Below, in pieces: positions 34,271-42,796 of a DNA stretch of 64,000 nt. The position numbers and the translations under genes were made by a program. Under the pieces are notes generated by a model, which ran no database searches, was not told the DNA's origin, and saw only the letters and a list, made by a program, of their open reading frames with translations. Where the stretch lies: NCBI GenBank assembly GCA_023393165.1, contig JAEWMJ010000032.1:343145-407144 (forward strand), read 5' to 3'. Source of the DNA: Bacillota bacterium. Its GTDB lineage: Bacteria; Bacillota; Clostridia; Christensenellales; Christensenellaceae. Each line of letters begins with the position of its first letter. The stretch's first letter is position 1.

Positions 34271-34924
34271 TTATTTCCACTCGTGGCCGTAATCATAGGT
34301 AAAACGGTGATGTTCCACTTCGATAAATTCATCGGGAATTACTTTAATATCAAAGTTGTTCTTAAGTTCGATATAGCATCTGGCTGCTTTTTCGACCACT
34401 TGGCAGCATACCATCGCCTCGTCCAGATCATTCCCACAGCATACCGGCGCATGGTTGCGCAGCAAAACCGCTTTTTTATTTCCGATATATTTGGCGGCGG
34501 CAGCTCCCAATTCCTCATGGTTTCCCGCACGTATATAGTCCGGTGTAGCTGGAATCTCGCCGCCGATCAGCTGTGTCATTTCCTCGAGTATTGGAGGAAT
34601 CGCTTCTCCGACAGCGCACATTGCGGATGCATAAAGCGGATGAAAATGTATGATGGCATTCACATCAGAGCGCGCAAGATAAATCAGCCTGTGGACTTCA
34701 CGTTCTGTCGTAGGGCTATGAAATCCCTCAATAATATTCCCTTCATAATCAATGGTCACAATATCTTCGGGCTTCAACGAATCATATGGGACTCTGCTTG
34801 GCGTCATAAGGATGGTGTTATCCACTCTGACGCTGACATTTCCCCATGTGCCTACGACCAGATCCTTTTCCTGCATCCAGAGACATACATCAATGATCTT
34901 CTTTTTTAATTCCAAATTTTTCAT
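34271..34924 (-). CDS. Class II aldolase/adducin family (L-fuculose/L-ribulose-phosphate-aldolase-like)
   Basis: A 217-residue zinc-dependent class II aldolase or 4-epimerase fold. Visible are the GTWGNVSVRVDN phosphate-binding motif, TPSRVPYDSL, the catalytic Glu in TTEREVH, the zinc ligands in IIHFHPLYASAM and the third His in LLRNHAPVCCG. In FucA-type enzymes this cleaves a ketose-1-phosphate to dihydroxyacetone phosphate plus an aldehyde. ATG 34924 has GGATGGAG just upstream and is preferred over 34936. Placed between kinase and epimerase, it should carry out the splitting step. Confidence 0.92.
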   Translation of the reverse strand: MKNLELKKKIIDVCLWMQEKDLVVGTWGNVSVRVDNTILMTPSRVPYDSLKPEDIVTIDYEGNIIEGFHSPTTEREVHRLIYLARSDVNAIIHFHPLYASAMCAVGEAIPPILEEMTQLIGGEIPATPDYIRAGNHEELGAAAAKYIGNKKAVLLRNHAPVCCGNDLDEAMVCCQVVEKAARCYIELKNNFDIKVIPDEFIEVEHHRFTYDYGHEWK

Positions 34925-35010
34925 GTTATACTCCATCCTGAAATAATTTTTTAAAACACTAAACTGAAGTAACCATTTTAAATAGTTACTTTAAATATTC
35001 AGATGCGTTT

Positions 35011-36540
35011 TCAGGTTAGAAAACGGCTTCGCAAATCCCACCAATCCATGTTCATTTTATAACCGGCTTTATAAAGCTCGTAAAGTTCCCGATATTTTTT
35101 TTGATTCTCAGGATTGGGGGAATAGCGTTTTTTAATCTTAACCACGCGGTCTATGGCTGCACGGTAATCTGGATACAGACCAAGGGCAACGCCGCAATTC
35201 ATTGCTGCGCCCCTCGCCCCATGCTCGCGTCCGTCGCAAACAACGATGTCTTTTGCCATGGCATCGGCAAAAATCTGCATCCAGGTATTGCTCCCCGACC
35301 CGCCGCCTGAAACAAATATTTCCGTAAGCTCCGTCGGAATAATCGAATAACAATCCACCATGGCAAGAGCGACTCCCTCATATACAGCTCTGAGCATGTC
35401 CTTGACCGTTGTATTGAAGGATATTCCCGCAAAGCTCGCCTTAATGTTGCTTTTAAAAAAAGGAGCGCGTTCGCCGCCAGCAAGAAGGTATGGGTAATAC
35501 ACAACTCCATTGGAACCAATCGGAATGTCCCGGATAGCCAGGGAACAATATTCATAGATATCCATCCCCCTTTCCGCCGCCTCTTGTTTCAACCCAGATC
35601 CCATGTTTGCAAGAAACCACTCCAGATTCGGCGCTCCGCAAAGCGAAGACATAAAACGCAGCCACCTGTCTTCCCTGCAATGTGCCATTGTCATACCCAG
35701 CAGGCGCGGCGCAATGTTCGGCCGGTCCATTGCAACCGAATGGACCGCTGCAGTTCCTATGATTGTCATGGCCTGGCCGTTTTCTATTACGCCGCAGGAT
35801 AATGCGCATGCGGGAACGTCCATCGGCCCTCCCACAATTGCAGTATCTACGCACAAGCTCAATGCTTCGGCAATCTCGGGCCGGATCTTGGAAATGTTTT
35901 CTTTCACGGCGCGTACCACGGGGAATTTTTGTTTATACAGATCCAGGCCAAAAAGTGAAAACAGCCTTTCGTCATATTTCCTGGTCCGGGCATTCAGCAT
36001 TGGAATAAACATATCCGTATCGTCGCAATGGATTTCGCCCGTAAGCTTGAAAAACAACCAATCCTTTAAATGCAGAAAAGCCACCGCTTTTTCCAGCGCT
36101 TCAGGTTCATGTTTTTCCAGCCAGCGGATTTCTGCACACATGGCCGAACCGAAAACCGCCGTACCGCAAATATCGAATGCTTTTTCGATGGTCCCGTCCT
36201 CCTGCCAGGTTTTTATGATTTCCGAGGTCCGGCCGTCACAAAAACACATTCCGTGGCGCACAGGATTGCCATCTTTATCAATCAGCCAAAGTCCGTCGCC
36301 CTGCGCGGTAATTCCAATACCTGCAATTTCCTTCGGATCAACCGCAGATATGACTTCTTTTATGCATAAAAAACCCTTTTCCCAGATTTCATTCATATCC
36401 TGCTCATACCAATCCTCATAGGGCGTAAGAGCAATCAGGGAAAGGCCTTTGGATTTCAGTTCATTGCCATCCAAATCAAACAGCACAGCTTTAATCCTGG
36501 AGGTTCCCGAATCAATACCGATCAAATATTTTTTTCCCAT
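35011..36540 (-). CDS. FGGY family carbohydrate kinase
   Basis: A 509-residue sugar kinase. The N-terminal phosphate motif is LIGIDSGTSRIKAVLFD, the catalytic Asp lies probably in GGPMDVPACAL, and the C-terminal FGGY adenosine motif reads EIFVSGGGSGSNTWMQIFAD. GITAQGDGLWLID and the CDGRTSEII segment recall xylulose, L-xylulose and erythritol kinases. ATG 36540 is chosen because AAGGA lies 8 nt before it. It follows the ABC importer genes after a 117-nt gap with a small CCCG/CGGG hairpin and would phosphorylate the imported sugar or polyol. Confidence 0.93.
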   Translation of the reverse strand: MGKKYLIGIDSGTSRIKAVLFDLDGNELKSKGLSLIALTPYEDWYEQDMNEIWEKGFLCIKEVISAVDPKEIAGIGITAQGDGLWLIDKDGNPVRHGMCFCDGRTSEIIKTWQEDGTIEKAFDICGTAVFGSAMCAEIRWLEKHEPEALEKAVAFLHLKDWLFFKLTGEIHCDDTDMFIPMLNARTRKYDERLFSLFGLDLYKQKFPVVRAVKENISKIRPEIAEALSLCVDTAIVGGPMDVPACALSCGVIENGQAMTIIGTAAVHSVAMDRPNIAPRLLGMTMAHCREDRWLRFMSSLCGAPNLEWFLANMGSGLKQEAAERGMDIYEYCSLAIRDIPIGSNGVVYYPYLLAGGERAPFFKSNIKASFAGISFNTTVKDMLRAVYEGVALAMVDCYSIIPTELTEIFVSGGGSGSNTWMQIFADAMAKDIVVCDGREHGARGAAMNCGVALGLYPDYRAAIDRVVKIKKRYSPNPENQKKYRELYELYKAGYKMNMDWWDLRSRFLT

Positions 36541-36657
36541 AATCAACAATCCTTCTTTAAAGCACTTTCGCTTTTGCTACAAACCCGAAAGGACAATATA
36601 AAACCCGTTATTTTAAAAAATCCGGGTGAATAAGAGCCGGTCAAGGCCTGAACTCCA

Positions 36658-37668
36658 TTACGGCTTCTCCAGGCCTAAACCCTTTGCTTTTTTTCTTTCG
36701 CGCATAATACCCAGTATGGACGGCAAAGCGATTGCAAGCACTACAACGATGCCGCTGACGGCAGACTGCGCATAAATATTGACGCCTACCAGAACAATAA
36801 CATTCGAAATGATGCTTATGATCGCCGTACCTATGACAGCGCCTGCCGGGCTGCCTACGCCTCCTGTCAGCAGCACGCCGCCGATCACGCAGGCGGCTAT
36901 CGAATTCATGGCCCAGTTTGTGCCAACCGCAGCCTGTGCGGATCCAAGGCGTGCGAGGCAAAGCATTCCTGCCAGCGCGGAAAGAAAGCCCATAATCGTA
37001 AACATCAGTACTCTGATCTTATCGACCTTTATTCCCAGTATCTTTGCCGCCGGTTTACTGTTGCCTATCGCATAAATATAGCGGCCTGTTATTGTTTTGC
37101 TGACATAAAGCAAAAGAACAGCCATTACGACCAGCATAATAATGAACGATATCGGAATCCCCCCTGCATCACCCTTTCCAAGAAAAAGAACCGAATCTGG
37201 GATTTGCGTGATCGCCTGCCCTTTGGTAATAACAAGCGTTATACCGCTGTAAACGCCCTGCATGCCGATGGTTGTTACCATTGAATTGATTTTTAAGCGC
37301 GTTACCAGTAAACCGTTCAGTGCTCCAAATCCAGCGCCCGACAGCAGGCCTAAAACAAACGCAAGAACCGGGTTCATACCGACCGATGTCATAAGCAGAC
37401 CGCCGAAGATTCCCGCCAGTGTCGCCATCGCACCGACGGATAAATCCAGTTCTCCAATCAGAAGCAGAAGCGCTTGTCCTACCGCAACCAGGCCTATCAG
37501 GGAAATATCGCGCATCAGAGACTGCAGGTTATAAAGAGAAATAAAATAAGGTGATATTATTGTTGCAATAATCACGAGCCCTATCAGAACAAACCCTATC
37601 ATTACAGTGCTGTTTCTGGACAAGGCCGCGGCTAAATTACCGGACGGCTTCTCTTTCATGGCGTTCAT
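36658..37668 (-). CDS. Sugar ABC importer permease (RbsC-like)
   Basis: A 336-residue permease with about nine to ten helices. It has the family features LIGELDLSVGAMATLAGIF, GALNGLLVTRLKINSMVTTI and the C-terminal GGVLLTGGVGSPAGAVIG. It starts 6 nt after GGAGG and overlaps the upstream ATPase gene by 32 bases. It forms the pore of a ribose-type importer with the next two genes. Confidence 0.95.
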   Translation of the reverse strand: MNAMKEKPSGNLAAALSRNSTVMIGFVLIGLVIIATIISPYFISLYNLQSLMRDISLIGLVAVGQALLLLIGELDLSVGAMATLAGIFGGLLMTSVGMNPVLAFVLGLLSGAGFGALNGLLVTRLKINSMVTTIGMQGVYSGITLVITKGQAITQIPDSVLFLGKGDAGGIPISFIIMLVVMAVLLLYVSKTITGRYIYAIGNSKPAAKILGIKVDKIRVLMFTIMGFLSALAGMLCLARLGSAQAAVGTNWAMNSIAACVIGGVLLTGGVGSPAGAVIGTAIISIISNVIVLVGVNIYAQSAVSGIVVVLAIALPSILGIMRERKKAKGLGLEKP

Positions 37669-39169
37669 TATTATCCTCCTCCATTTTTTTCATATTTAAG
37701 CCTAAAATAGAACTCATAATATCTTCAGTGTTTGCATCCTTGGAATATTCTCCCGCTTTTTTTCCTTTATAAAGGGATATGATTCTGTTGGAACATTTCT
37801 TGATTTCATTCATTTCAGATGAAATCAATATGATACCGACACCGTCTTCTTCCGCGATTTTTTTCATCATCCGGTAAATCTCCGTTTTTGTTCCAACGTC
37901 TATGCCCTTGGTCGGTTCATCAAATATCAAAATACTGGGCTTGCAGCTCATAGCACGCGCAATAATGACCTTCTGCTGGTTCCCACCGCTCAAAAATTTT
38001 ATTTCCTTTCTGATATTGGGCGCTTTTATGTCGTAAGCCCGGATGATCTCCTGAACTGATTTAACCTCTTTTTTTGTTGAAATAAAACCCCTGGTCCTAA
38101 GCTGATCCAGCAAGCTGACGGAAGCGTTCTCACGTAAGCTGAGATCGGCCAGTATACCCTGGCTTCTCCTTTCCTCCGGGAGATAAAACATCCCGTTTTT
38201 TACGGCATAGTTCGTATCTCCCGTCTTCCATTTTTGTCCTTTGTATTTTATACTGCCTGAGATAACGGGCAGATATCCGAATATAGCCTGCATCAGTTCA
38301 CTTCTGCCTGCCCCCACAAGGCCTGAAAAGCCTACGATCTCGCCTTTTTTCAGTTGGAAACTGATATCCTGGAACATGGGCCCGGTCAGATGATCCACCT
38401 CAAGGAGAACCTCGTCCGAAGCTTTTTCGGAATAAAATGCTTCCTGTTCGTCAAGATCATGTCCCGTCATTTGCACGACCGTCCAATTAACATTTACTTC
38501 GGAAGCATCCACTTCAGCAACCTGTTTACCGTTCCGGAATACGGTTACTACGTCGCCGATCTTAAAAACCTCCTCCAACTTGTGAGAAATGAATACAACC
38601 GCCTTATTTTCATTTTTTAGCCGTTCTATCGTATCAAAAAGCTGTTCCGTATCTTCAATGGTTAAACTGGTAGTCGGTTCGTCCAGCATTAAAACATCAT
38701 AATCTTCAAAAACCGCTGCCCTTGCGATCTGCAAAAGCTGTTGCTGTGAAACGGATATGTCTTTGACCTCCGTTTCGGGCGATACATTTATATTGAATCT
38801 TTTTAATATAGGAATTGCTTTTTCCTTTATCGCTTTTTGGCTAATAGCTCCATTTATTTTTGAGCGTTTATACGGAATAAACAGATTTTCGGCCACGGAC
38901 ATATGATTGAATAAGTCAATTTCCTGTGGCACGTAGGCAATTTTTTCAAACAATTTTCTGTCTTTCAGGGCGGACTTGCCGTTAATCACGATTTCTCCGG
39001 CATCAGGCTCATATACTCCCGTCAGGCATTTTATAAGCGTACTTTTTCCTGCCCCGTTCTCGCCAACGATACAGTGTACCTTTCCCGGTTCAATTGAAAT
39101 ATTTACAGAATCAAGAGCCAAAACTCCGGGGAATATTTTTGTGAGGTTTTTTGCTTCCAATACTTTCAT
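37637..39169 (-). CDS. Sugar ABC importer ATPase, two nucleotide-binding domains (RbsA/MglA-like)
   Basis: A 510-residue duplicated ATPase. The first domain has Walker A GENGAGKST near 36-44, signature ISVSQQQLLQIARAAVFEDY and Walker B VLMLDEPTTSL. The second has the degenerate P-loop FSGLVGAGRSELMQAIFG, signature LSGGNQQKVIIARAMSCKP and Walker B ILIFDEPTKGIDVGT. This is standard for monosaccharide importers. The C-terminal tail is highly charged and carries the ribosome binding site of the permease. Confidence 0.96.
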   Translation of the reverse strand: MKVLEAKNLTKIFPGVLALDSVNISIEPGKVHCIVGENGAGKSTLIKCLTGVYEPDAGEIVINGKSALKDRKLFEKIAYVPQEIDLFNHMSVAENLFIPYKRSKINGAISQKAIKEKAIPILKRFNINVSPETEVKDISVSQQQLLQIARAAVFEDYDVLMLDEPTTSLTIEDTEQLFDTIERLKNENKAVVFISHKLEEVFKIGDVVTVFRNGKQVAEVDASEVNVNWTVVQMTGHDLDEQEAFYSEKASDEVLLEVDHLTGPMFQDISFQLKKGEIVGFSGLVGAGRSELMQAIFGYLPVISGSIKYKGQKWKTGDTNYAVKNGMFYLPEERRSQGILADLSLRENASVSLLDQLRTRGFISTKKEVKSVQEIIRAYDIKAPNIRKEIKFLSGGNQQKVIIARAMSCKPSILIFDEPTKGIDVGTKTEIYRMMKKIAEEDGVGIILISSEMNEIKKCSNRIISLYKGKKAGEYSKDANTEDIMSSILGLNMKKMEEDNNERHEREAVR

Positions 39170-39210
39170 ACACTGCCTCCTTTCTTATATATGCCGAGTA
39201 AATTATTGCA

Positions 39211-39240
39211 TAAGGGCCGTTCAAAAATGGACGGCCCTTA
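39211..39240 (-). promoter_or_regulatory. Intercistronic stem-loop between binding-protein and ATPase genes
   Basis: A perfect 10-bp stem (TAAGGGCCGT/ACGGCCCTTA) with a 10-nt loop lies 17 nt after the binding-protein stop codon and has no T-run. It suits an mRNA stabiliser or partial attenuator that keeps binding-protein expression above that of the membrane parts. Confidence 0.65.
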
Positions 39241-39256
39241 TAGATGTCAGTACTCT

Positions 39257-40372
39257 TTAGCTGGCCGCAGAGGAACTTGCATTCGCATTTTTGCTTGCTT
39301 CAGCTATTGAAATCCATTCATCGACATTGCTGGAGTCGATATAAAGGATACCCGTGTCAACAAATTGCGGAATATCCATACCCATGGTAGCCTGGAAAAG
39401 CATCAGAACCGCGAGAGAACCCTGATCCTGCGGCTTGGTCGAATACGAGCAAACCATTGTTCCGTTCTTAACATACTGTAGGATCTGTAGAAGGTTTTCT
39501 GCGCCGACGAACGTAATCTTACCCTGCATTCCCGCTTCTTCAATAGCTGCGGAAATCCCGATAGGACCGGAGGCATCCACGCACAGGAAGCCCCCGAGAT
39601 CCGGGTTTGCAGCAATGCAAGCTGCTGCCAGCTGCTGAGCGGTCTGGTAGTTGTCCTGGTCTGCGCCCGCTTCGATCACCTCAATATTGGGGTACTTTGC
39701 AAGCACCGTCTTAAGAGTCTCATATCTTTCGGAATGGTTGGCAGCCGTCGGAACGCCGTGCATAATAGCGATCTTGCCCTTCTCGCCAAGGCGTTTTACC
39801 AGATCTTCCGCCTCCAGAGTTGCCTGTTCTGTAAAGTCGTTCCCAACCGCACAAAGTCCCGATCCCGGAACGCGAGCGTCAAAAAGCATGACCGGGATGC
39901 CCTTTGCCTGGATCTCATCAATGATCTGTTTGCTTCCGCTGTAATCGTTAGGGTCCAAAATAATACCGTCGGGATTCGTCGCAGCCGCCTGTTCAAGAAC
40001 AGTGTTCTGCGTGGTGATATCCGCCGTTGCAGGAGCACGGTAATCGATTTTTACATTCACTCCCAATTGCTGGCTGAGTGCCGTAGCTTCCTGATTAGCT
40101 CCGTAGGTCACAGCGTCAAACCATTCATGGACGCACTTTGGTACAATTACAAAGGTTAAATCTTTTTTGGCTTGTCCGGCTTGAGCGGTGGCAGCCGCCG
40201 AGGCAACCGATTCAACACTGTCGCTTGATGGTGATCCAGCCGCCTCTGCAGCTTTCGACGACGCGGGCGCCGCATTTGATGCAGCATTGCTTGCCGATCC
40301 CGGTGTCGAACTGCAGGCAACAAGTCCAACAGCCAACAGTACTGCAAACATGATAACTAATACTTTTTTCAT
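39257..40372 (-). CDS. Sugar-binding lipoprotein of the ABC importer (RbsB-like)
   Basis: A 371-residue substrate-binding protein. A lipoprotein signal ends LVACSS (Cys near 20), and a Ser/Ala-rich linker (about 22-65) leads to a two-lobed periplasmic-binding type I domain (KDLTFVIVPKCVHEWFDAVT, DGIILDPNDYSG, IPVMLFDARVPG, GFLCVDASGPIGISAAIEEA). It is the first gene of a six-gene minus-strand operon with its own strong promoter. The ligand pocket does not reveal the sugar. Confidence 0.94.
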   Translation of the reverse strand: MKKVLVIMFAVLLAVGLVACSSTPGSASNAASNAAPASSKAAEAAGSPSSDSVESVASAAATAQAGQAKKDLTFVIVPKCVHEWFDAVTYGANQEATALSQQLGVNVKIDYRAPATADITTQNTVLEQAAATNPDGIILDPNDYSGSKQIIDEIQAKGIPVMLFDARVPGSGLCAVGNDFTEQATLEAEDLVKRLGEKGKIAIMHGVPTAANHSERYETLKTVLAKYPNIEVIEAGADQDNYQTAQQLAAACIAANPDLGGFLCVDASGPIGISAAIEEAGMQGKITFVGAENLLQILQYVKNGTMVCSYSTKPQDQGSLAVLMLFQATMGMDIPQFVDTGILYIDSSNVDEWISIAEASKNANASSSAAS

Positions 40373-40497
40373 TGAAATCCTCCTATATTTTTATTTTTAG
40401 GCAACAAATAACATAACGCCAAATATCGCCTGCGTTTGATTGTATGTTATTGTTAAACCTAAATTGTTTGCATATGCACAGATGTTATTATGCGGTT

Positions 40498-40526
40498 ATT
40501 CTATCAAATTATATACATTTTGTCAA
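40498..40526 (-). promoter_or_regulatory. Promoter of the sugar operon
   Basis: Minus-strand TTGACA (40526-40521) and TAGAAT (40503-40498) have a 17-bp spacer. They lie in AT-rich DNA about 125 bp before the binding-protein start, leaving room for DeoR operators. Confidence 0.82.
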
Positions 40527-41086
40527 TATGTAAATTGTTAATTTACTTGTTGATATATTCAATTAATAAATATTTATTTGCATTTAATCAGTTGCTTTTT
40601 CTGTCAAAATTCTTTTTTACGCTTATTTTTCGCCTTAATTATATTTTTTTCGCTACATTTTATCACCATTTTAACACTGTTATATTATTGTTATTTTACC
40701 TTTCGTTAAATTTGTCACACACTGATTTTTAACAAATATAAACGTTCCGCGAATCGCAAGCGATGATTTTCAAAGCAAAAATAAAGCGGAGTCCAAACCT
40801 CGCAATATGAACCAGTATGTATTCCCATTCACCATCAAATTGACTTGAACCATACTGATTCCGAAAGATATCATAAATCCGAATTGCAGTTTCTTGTGCC
40901 CAGTGCACCCAATAAAGAAAATTAACGGTTTAGATTTATCATAATAAAATAATTATTCATAAAATGCCTGCCGTTTACCGGCAATCTAATATTTTTCTTT
41001 GAAAGCAAATAATACCGGATAATAAAAGATTCCGGAAATCTGATTCGATATCTTATGTATCTGCCATAAAAATATGGCAGTTTGAT
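40527..41086. other. Gap upstream of the sugar operon
   Basis: Mostly AT-rich. A minus-strand frame is open for 66 codons without a start codon (40929-40729) and includes WVHWAQETAIRIYDIF and EWEYILVHIARFGLRF. It could be a relic of a lost gene. A hydrophobic plus-strand frame at 40490-40732 is judged to be AT-rich noise. Confidence 0.4.
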
Positions 41087-41440
41087 TCAGCGGCATTCGT
41101 CGCTGCTTGGGTCTTCAATAAATGTGGCCAGTCTGAATTTATGCCGGTGTCCGTCATTTACAGTTGTTACAGACTCCAAAAAATGAACATGACGGTCTCC
41201 TACCGGGATGGCTCCCAGAGTTCTACCGCAGAATTCATGATAATGGTTTTCAAAAAAATCAGTTCTGAAGGCTACATCATGGACATGGTTATACCTGCCT
41301 ATGGGTATCGCCTCGCCCGTTACAGTTGCAAAACGGTGATTATGCGGATCTTCCTCCCGTTCGGCTATTTCGGTGCTCCCCTGAACTTCATGCACATGGA
41401 ATTGCCTTCTTGAACAGCGATCATTATCATCAAACAGCAT
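41087..41440 (-). CDS. YmaF family histidine-rich protein
   Basis: A 117-residue soluble protein with regularly spaced His-x-His motifs (FHVHEVQGST, DPHNHRFATVTGEA, YNHVHDV, NHYHEF, DRHVHFLE, DGHRHKF). This matches Bacillus YmaF, a family of unknown function; the His pairs could bind metal. It is monocistronic, with AAGGAG before the start. Confidence 0.85.
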   Translation of the reverse strand: MLFDDNDRCSRRQFHVHEVQGSTEIAEREEDPHNHRFATVTGEAIPIGRYNHVHDVAFRTDFFENHYHEFCGRTLGAIPVGDRHVHFLESVTTVNDGHRHKFRLATFIEDPSSDECR

Positions 41441-41678
41441 GTGTTATTTCTCCTTTCGTATTTTTTATGTTTGGGTAAAACGATCACCATACCGCGTTTT
41501 GCAAAAATCCGGTTTTTATATAATTTATTAACATTCAATATCATATTATGTAGGATTATATCTAAACGTGATAACGGGAATCCATCCGGATAAAATTCTT
41601 ATACTTTTTGTCTAATACGCACAATTAATGCATTTTTACATAAAATAAAATATATTGAAAGCAAAGGAGGTTTTGAAT

Positions 41679-41894
41679 GTGCAAAACCGTTCAGGAATCG
41701 ATCCTATGTTTTGGGCGCGCGCCCGCGGCACGGACGCGCAAGACAGCGCCGACAGCCCGCTTGAAACAGAAGCCCTTGGCAGTATGTTTCCGGAACTTGC
41801 AGGTTTCAGGGGAAACGAGCTGCAGGCCGTTCTTGGATTATTCGGGTTGCTTGGATATTACGGCACAATCGGCCATGTTCTCCCTTCAGAATAA
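41679..41894 (+). CDS. Small protein of unknown function (about 71 aa)
   Basis: A strong AAAGGAGG (41664-41670) is followed by two possible frames. The preferred one starts at GTG 41679 (8-nt spacing), has GC-rich third positions like its neighbours and reads as a plausible folded protein: acidic N-terminal half, FWARARG, LGSMFPELAGF, and a hydrophobic GLFGLLGYYGTIGHVL end. The alternative ATG at 41677 (ending 41952) has perfect spacing but an implausible composition. A terminator follows. Family unknown; the C-terminal hydrophobic stretch could touch a membrane. Confidence 0.5.
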   Translation: MQNRSGIDPMFWARARGTDAQDSADSPLETEALGSMFPELAGFRGNELQAVLGLFGLLGYYGTIGHVLPSE

Positions 41895-41953
41895 TAATTT
41901 TTATTGGGAATCAATTTCTGCTCCGGATTTCAAAGATTTTTCCGGAACATAGA

Positions 41954-41987
41954 AGAAATGCTCCTGATATCAGGAACATTTCTTTTC
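41954..41987 (+). terminator. Terminator after the small 41.7-kb gene
   Basis: A long stem, AGAAATG.TCCTGATATCAGGA.CATTTCT, is followed by TTTCC. Confidence 0.7.
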
Positions 41988-42039
41988 CATCCTATAAATG
42001 CTTTTTTGTTCAATTTCAGTATAATGTATCCAGGTCAGA

Positions 42040-42609
42040 CTACCCCAGCGCCTTCACGCCCTTCATGATCATCTGGTCCAGGATATGCGCCATTTCATCC
42101 GGCGTTTCCTTCATGCCTGTTTTCAGCCATTCTTCGAACATACCGATGCAGCCATAGATAAAAAACGCATAAAAATGCTCGAAATATTTTGTACTCTTTG
42201 CATTATAGATTCTCGTCCAATAATAAAGACAGCGATCGCGCACCAGGTCTTTCAGTTTATTGACAAAATCCAGGTCCCCGTTCGGACCGATAAGCGCTAT
42301 GCACAAATCCGCATTTTCCGCAAGGAAACTGAAGACGTCCGTCATGACCGGGGACGGCGGTTCCCCATTGGATTCCTTCAGCTTCACGATCTCATAGAAC
42401 TCCTCAAACATCTCGTTTTCCGTTTGCTCGATCAGATCGTAGATATCTTTATAGTACAGGTAAAACGTGCCGCGATTGATATCGACAAGATCCGCTATTT
42501 CACGCACTGTGATATTCTTGACAGGTTTTTTCTTTAAAAGTTCCGTCAGCCCTTTTCTGATCTTGTCTTTTGTCCTGCGGACGCTGCGGCTCATGCCTTT
42601 ATCGTTCAT
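42040..42609 (-). CDS. TetR family regulator, paralogue of the TetR at 27179-27760
   Basis: A 189-residue TetR protein. The helix-turn-helix is at about 15-60 (NITVREIADLVDINRGTFYL, YYKDIYDLIEQTENEMFEEF). The ligand domain shares ALIGPNGDLDFVNKLKDLV and CIGMFEEWLKTGMKETPDEM with its paralogue. It is divergent from a radical SAM/SPASM gene and likely controls it, by analogy with the first TetR and its neighbours. Confidence 0.92.
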   Translation of the reverse strand: MNDKGMSRSVRRTKDKIRKGLTELLKKKPVKNITVREIADLVDINRGTFYLYYKDIYDLIEQTENEMFEEFYEIVKLKESNGEPPSPVMTDVFSFLAENADLCIALIGPNGDLDFVNKLKDLVRDRCLYYWTRIYNAKSTKYFEHFYAFFIYGCIGMFEEWLKTGMKETPDEMAHILDQMIMKGVKALG

Positions 42610-42649
42610 GAATTTTCTTCCTTTTTCACAAAAAATTTAACAGATTGAA

Positions 42650-42760
42650 AATAAGTGTCGACCTTTCAACAATCAAAAAAAAACTGTTGCTTGAAATAAA
42701 TCCTTCCAATATATTAATATTAGTTCATAATTGAACTGTTGTAAATATTTTGACAGCAGT
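42650..42760. promoter_or_regulatory. Divergent tetR / radical SAM control region with inverted repeats
   Basis: AGTTCA-TAAT-TGAACT (about 42722-42737) and a TTTCAACA...TGTTGcTTGAAA pair (about 42663-42694) resemble the GAACATA/TATGTTC and TTGAAATTTCAA sites in front of the paralogous TetR. Exact promoter boxes could not be assigned. Confidence 0.5.
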
Positions 42761-42796
42761 TAACCAAAAAAAGATTTTTGGAGGTGGAAAAACAAT

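Noticed and set aside
34975..35000. AGTAAC/GTTACT hairpin between aldolase and kinase
   Set aside because: A six-base stem in AT-rich sequence with no T-run; too weak to call.
40490..40732. 80-codon hydrophobic plus-strand ORF
   Set aside because: The composition (Phe, Leu, Ile, Tyr) is what AT-rich DNA yields by chance; it overlaps the sugar operon promoter on the other strand and has no RBS.
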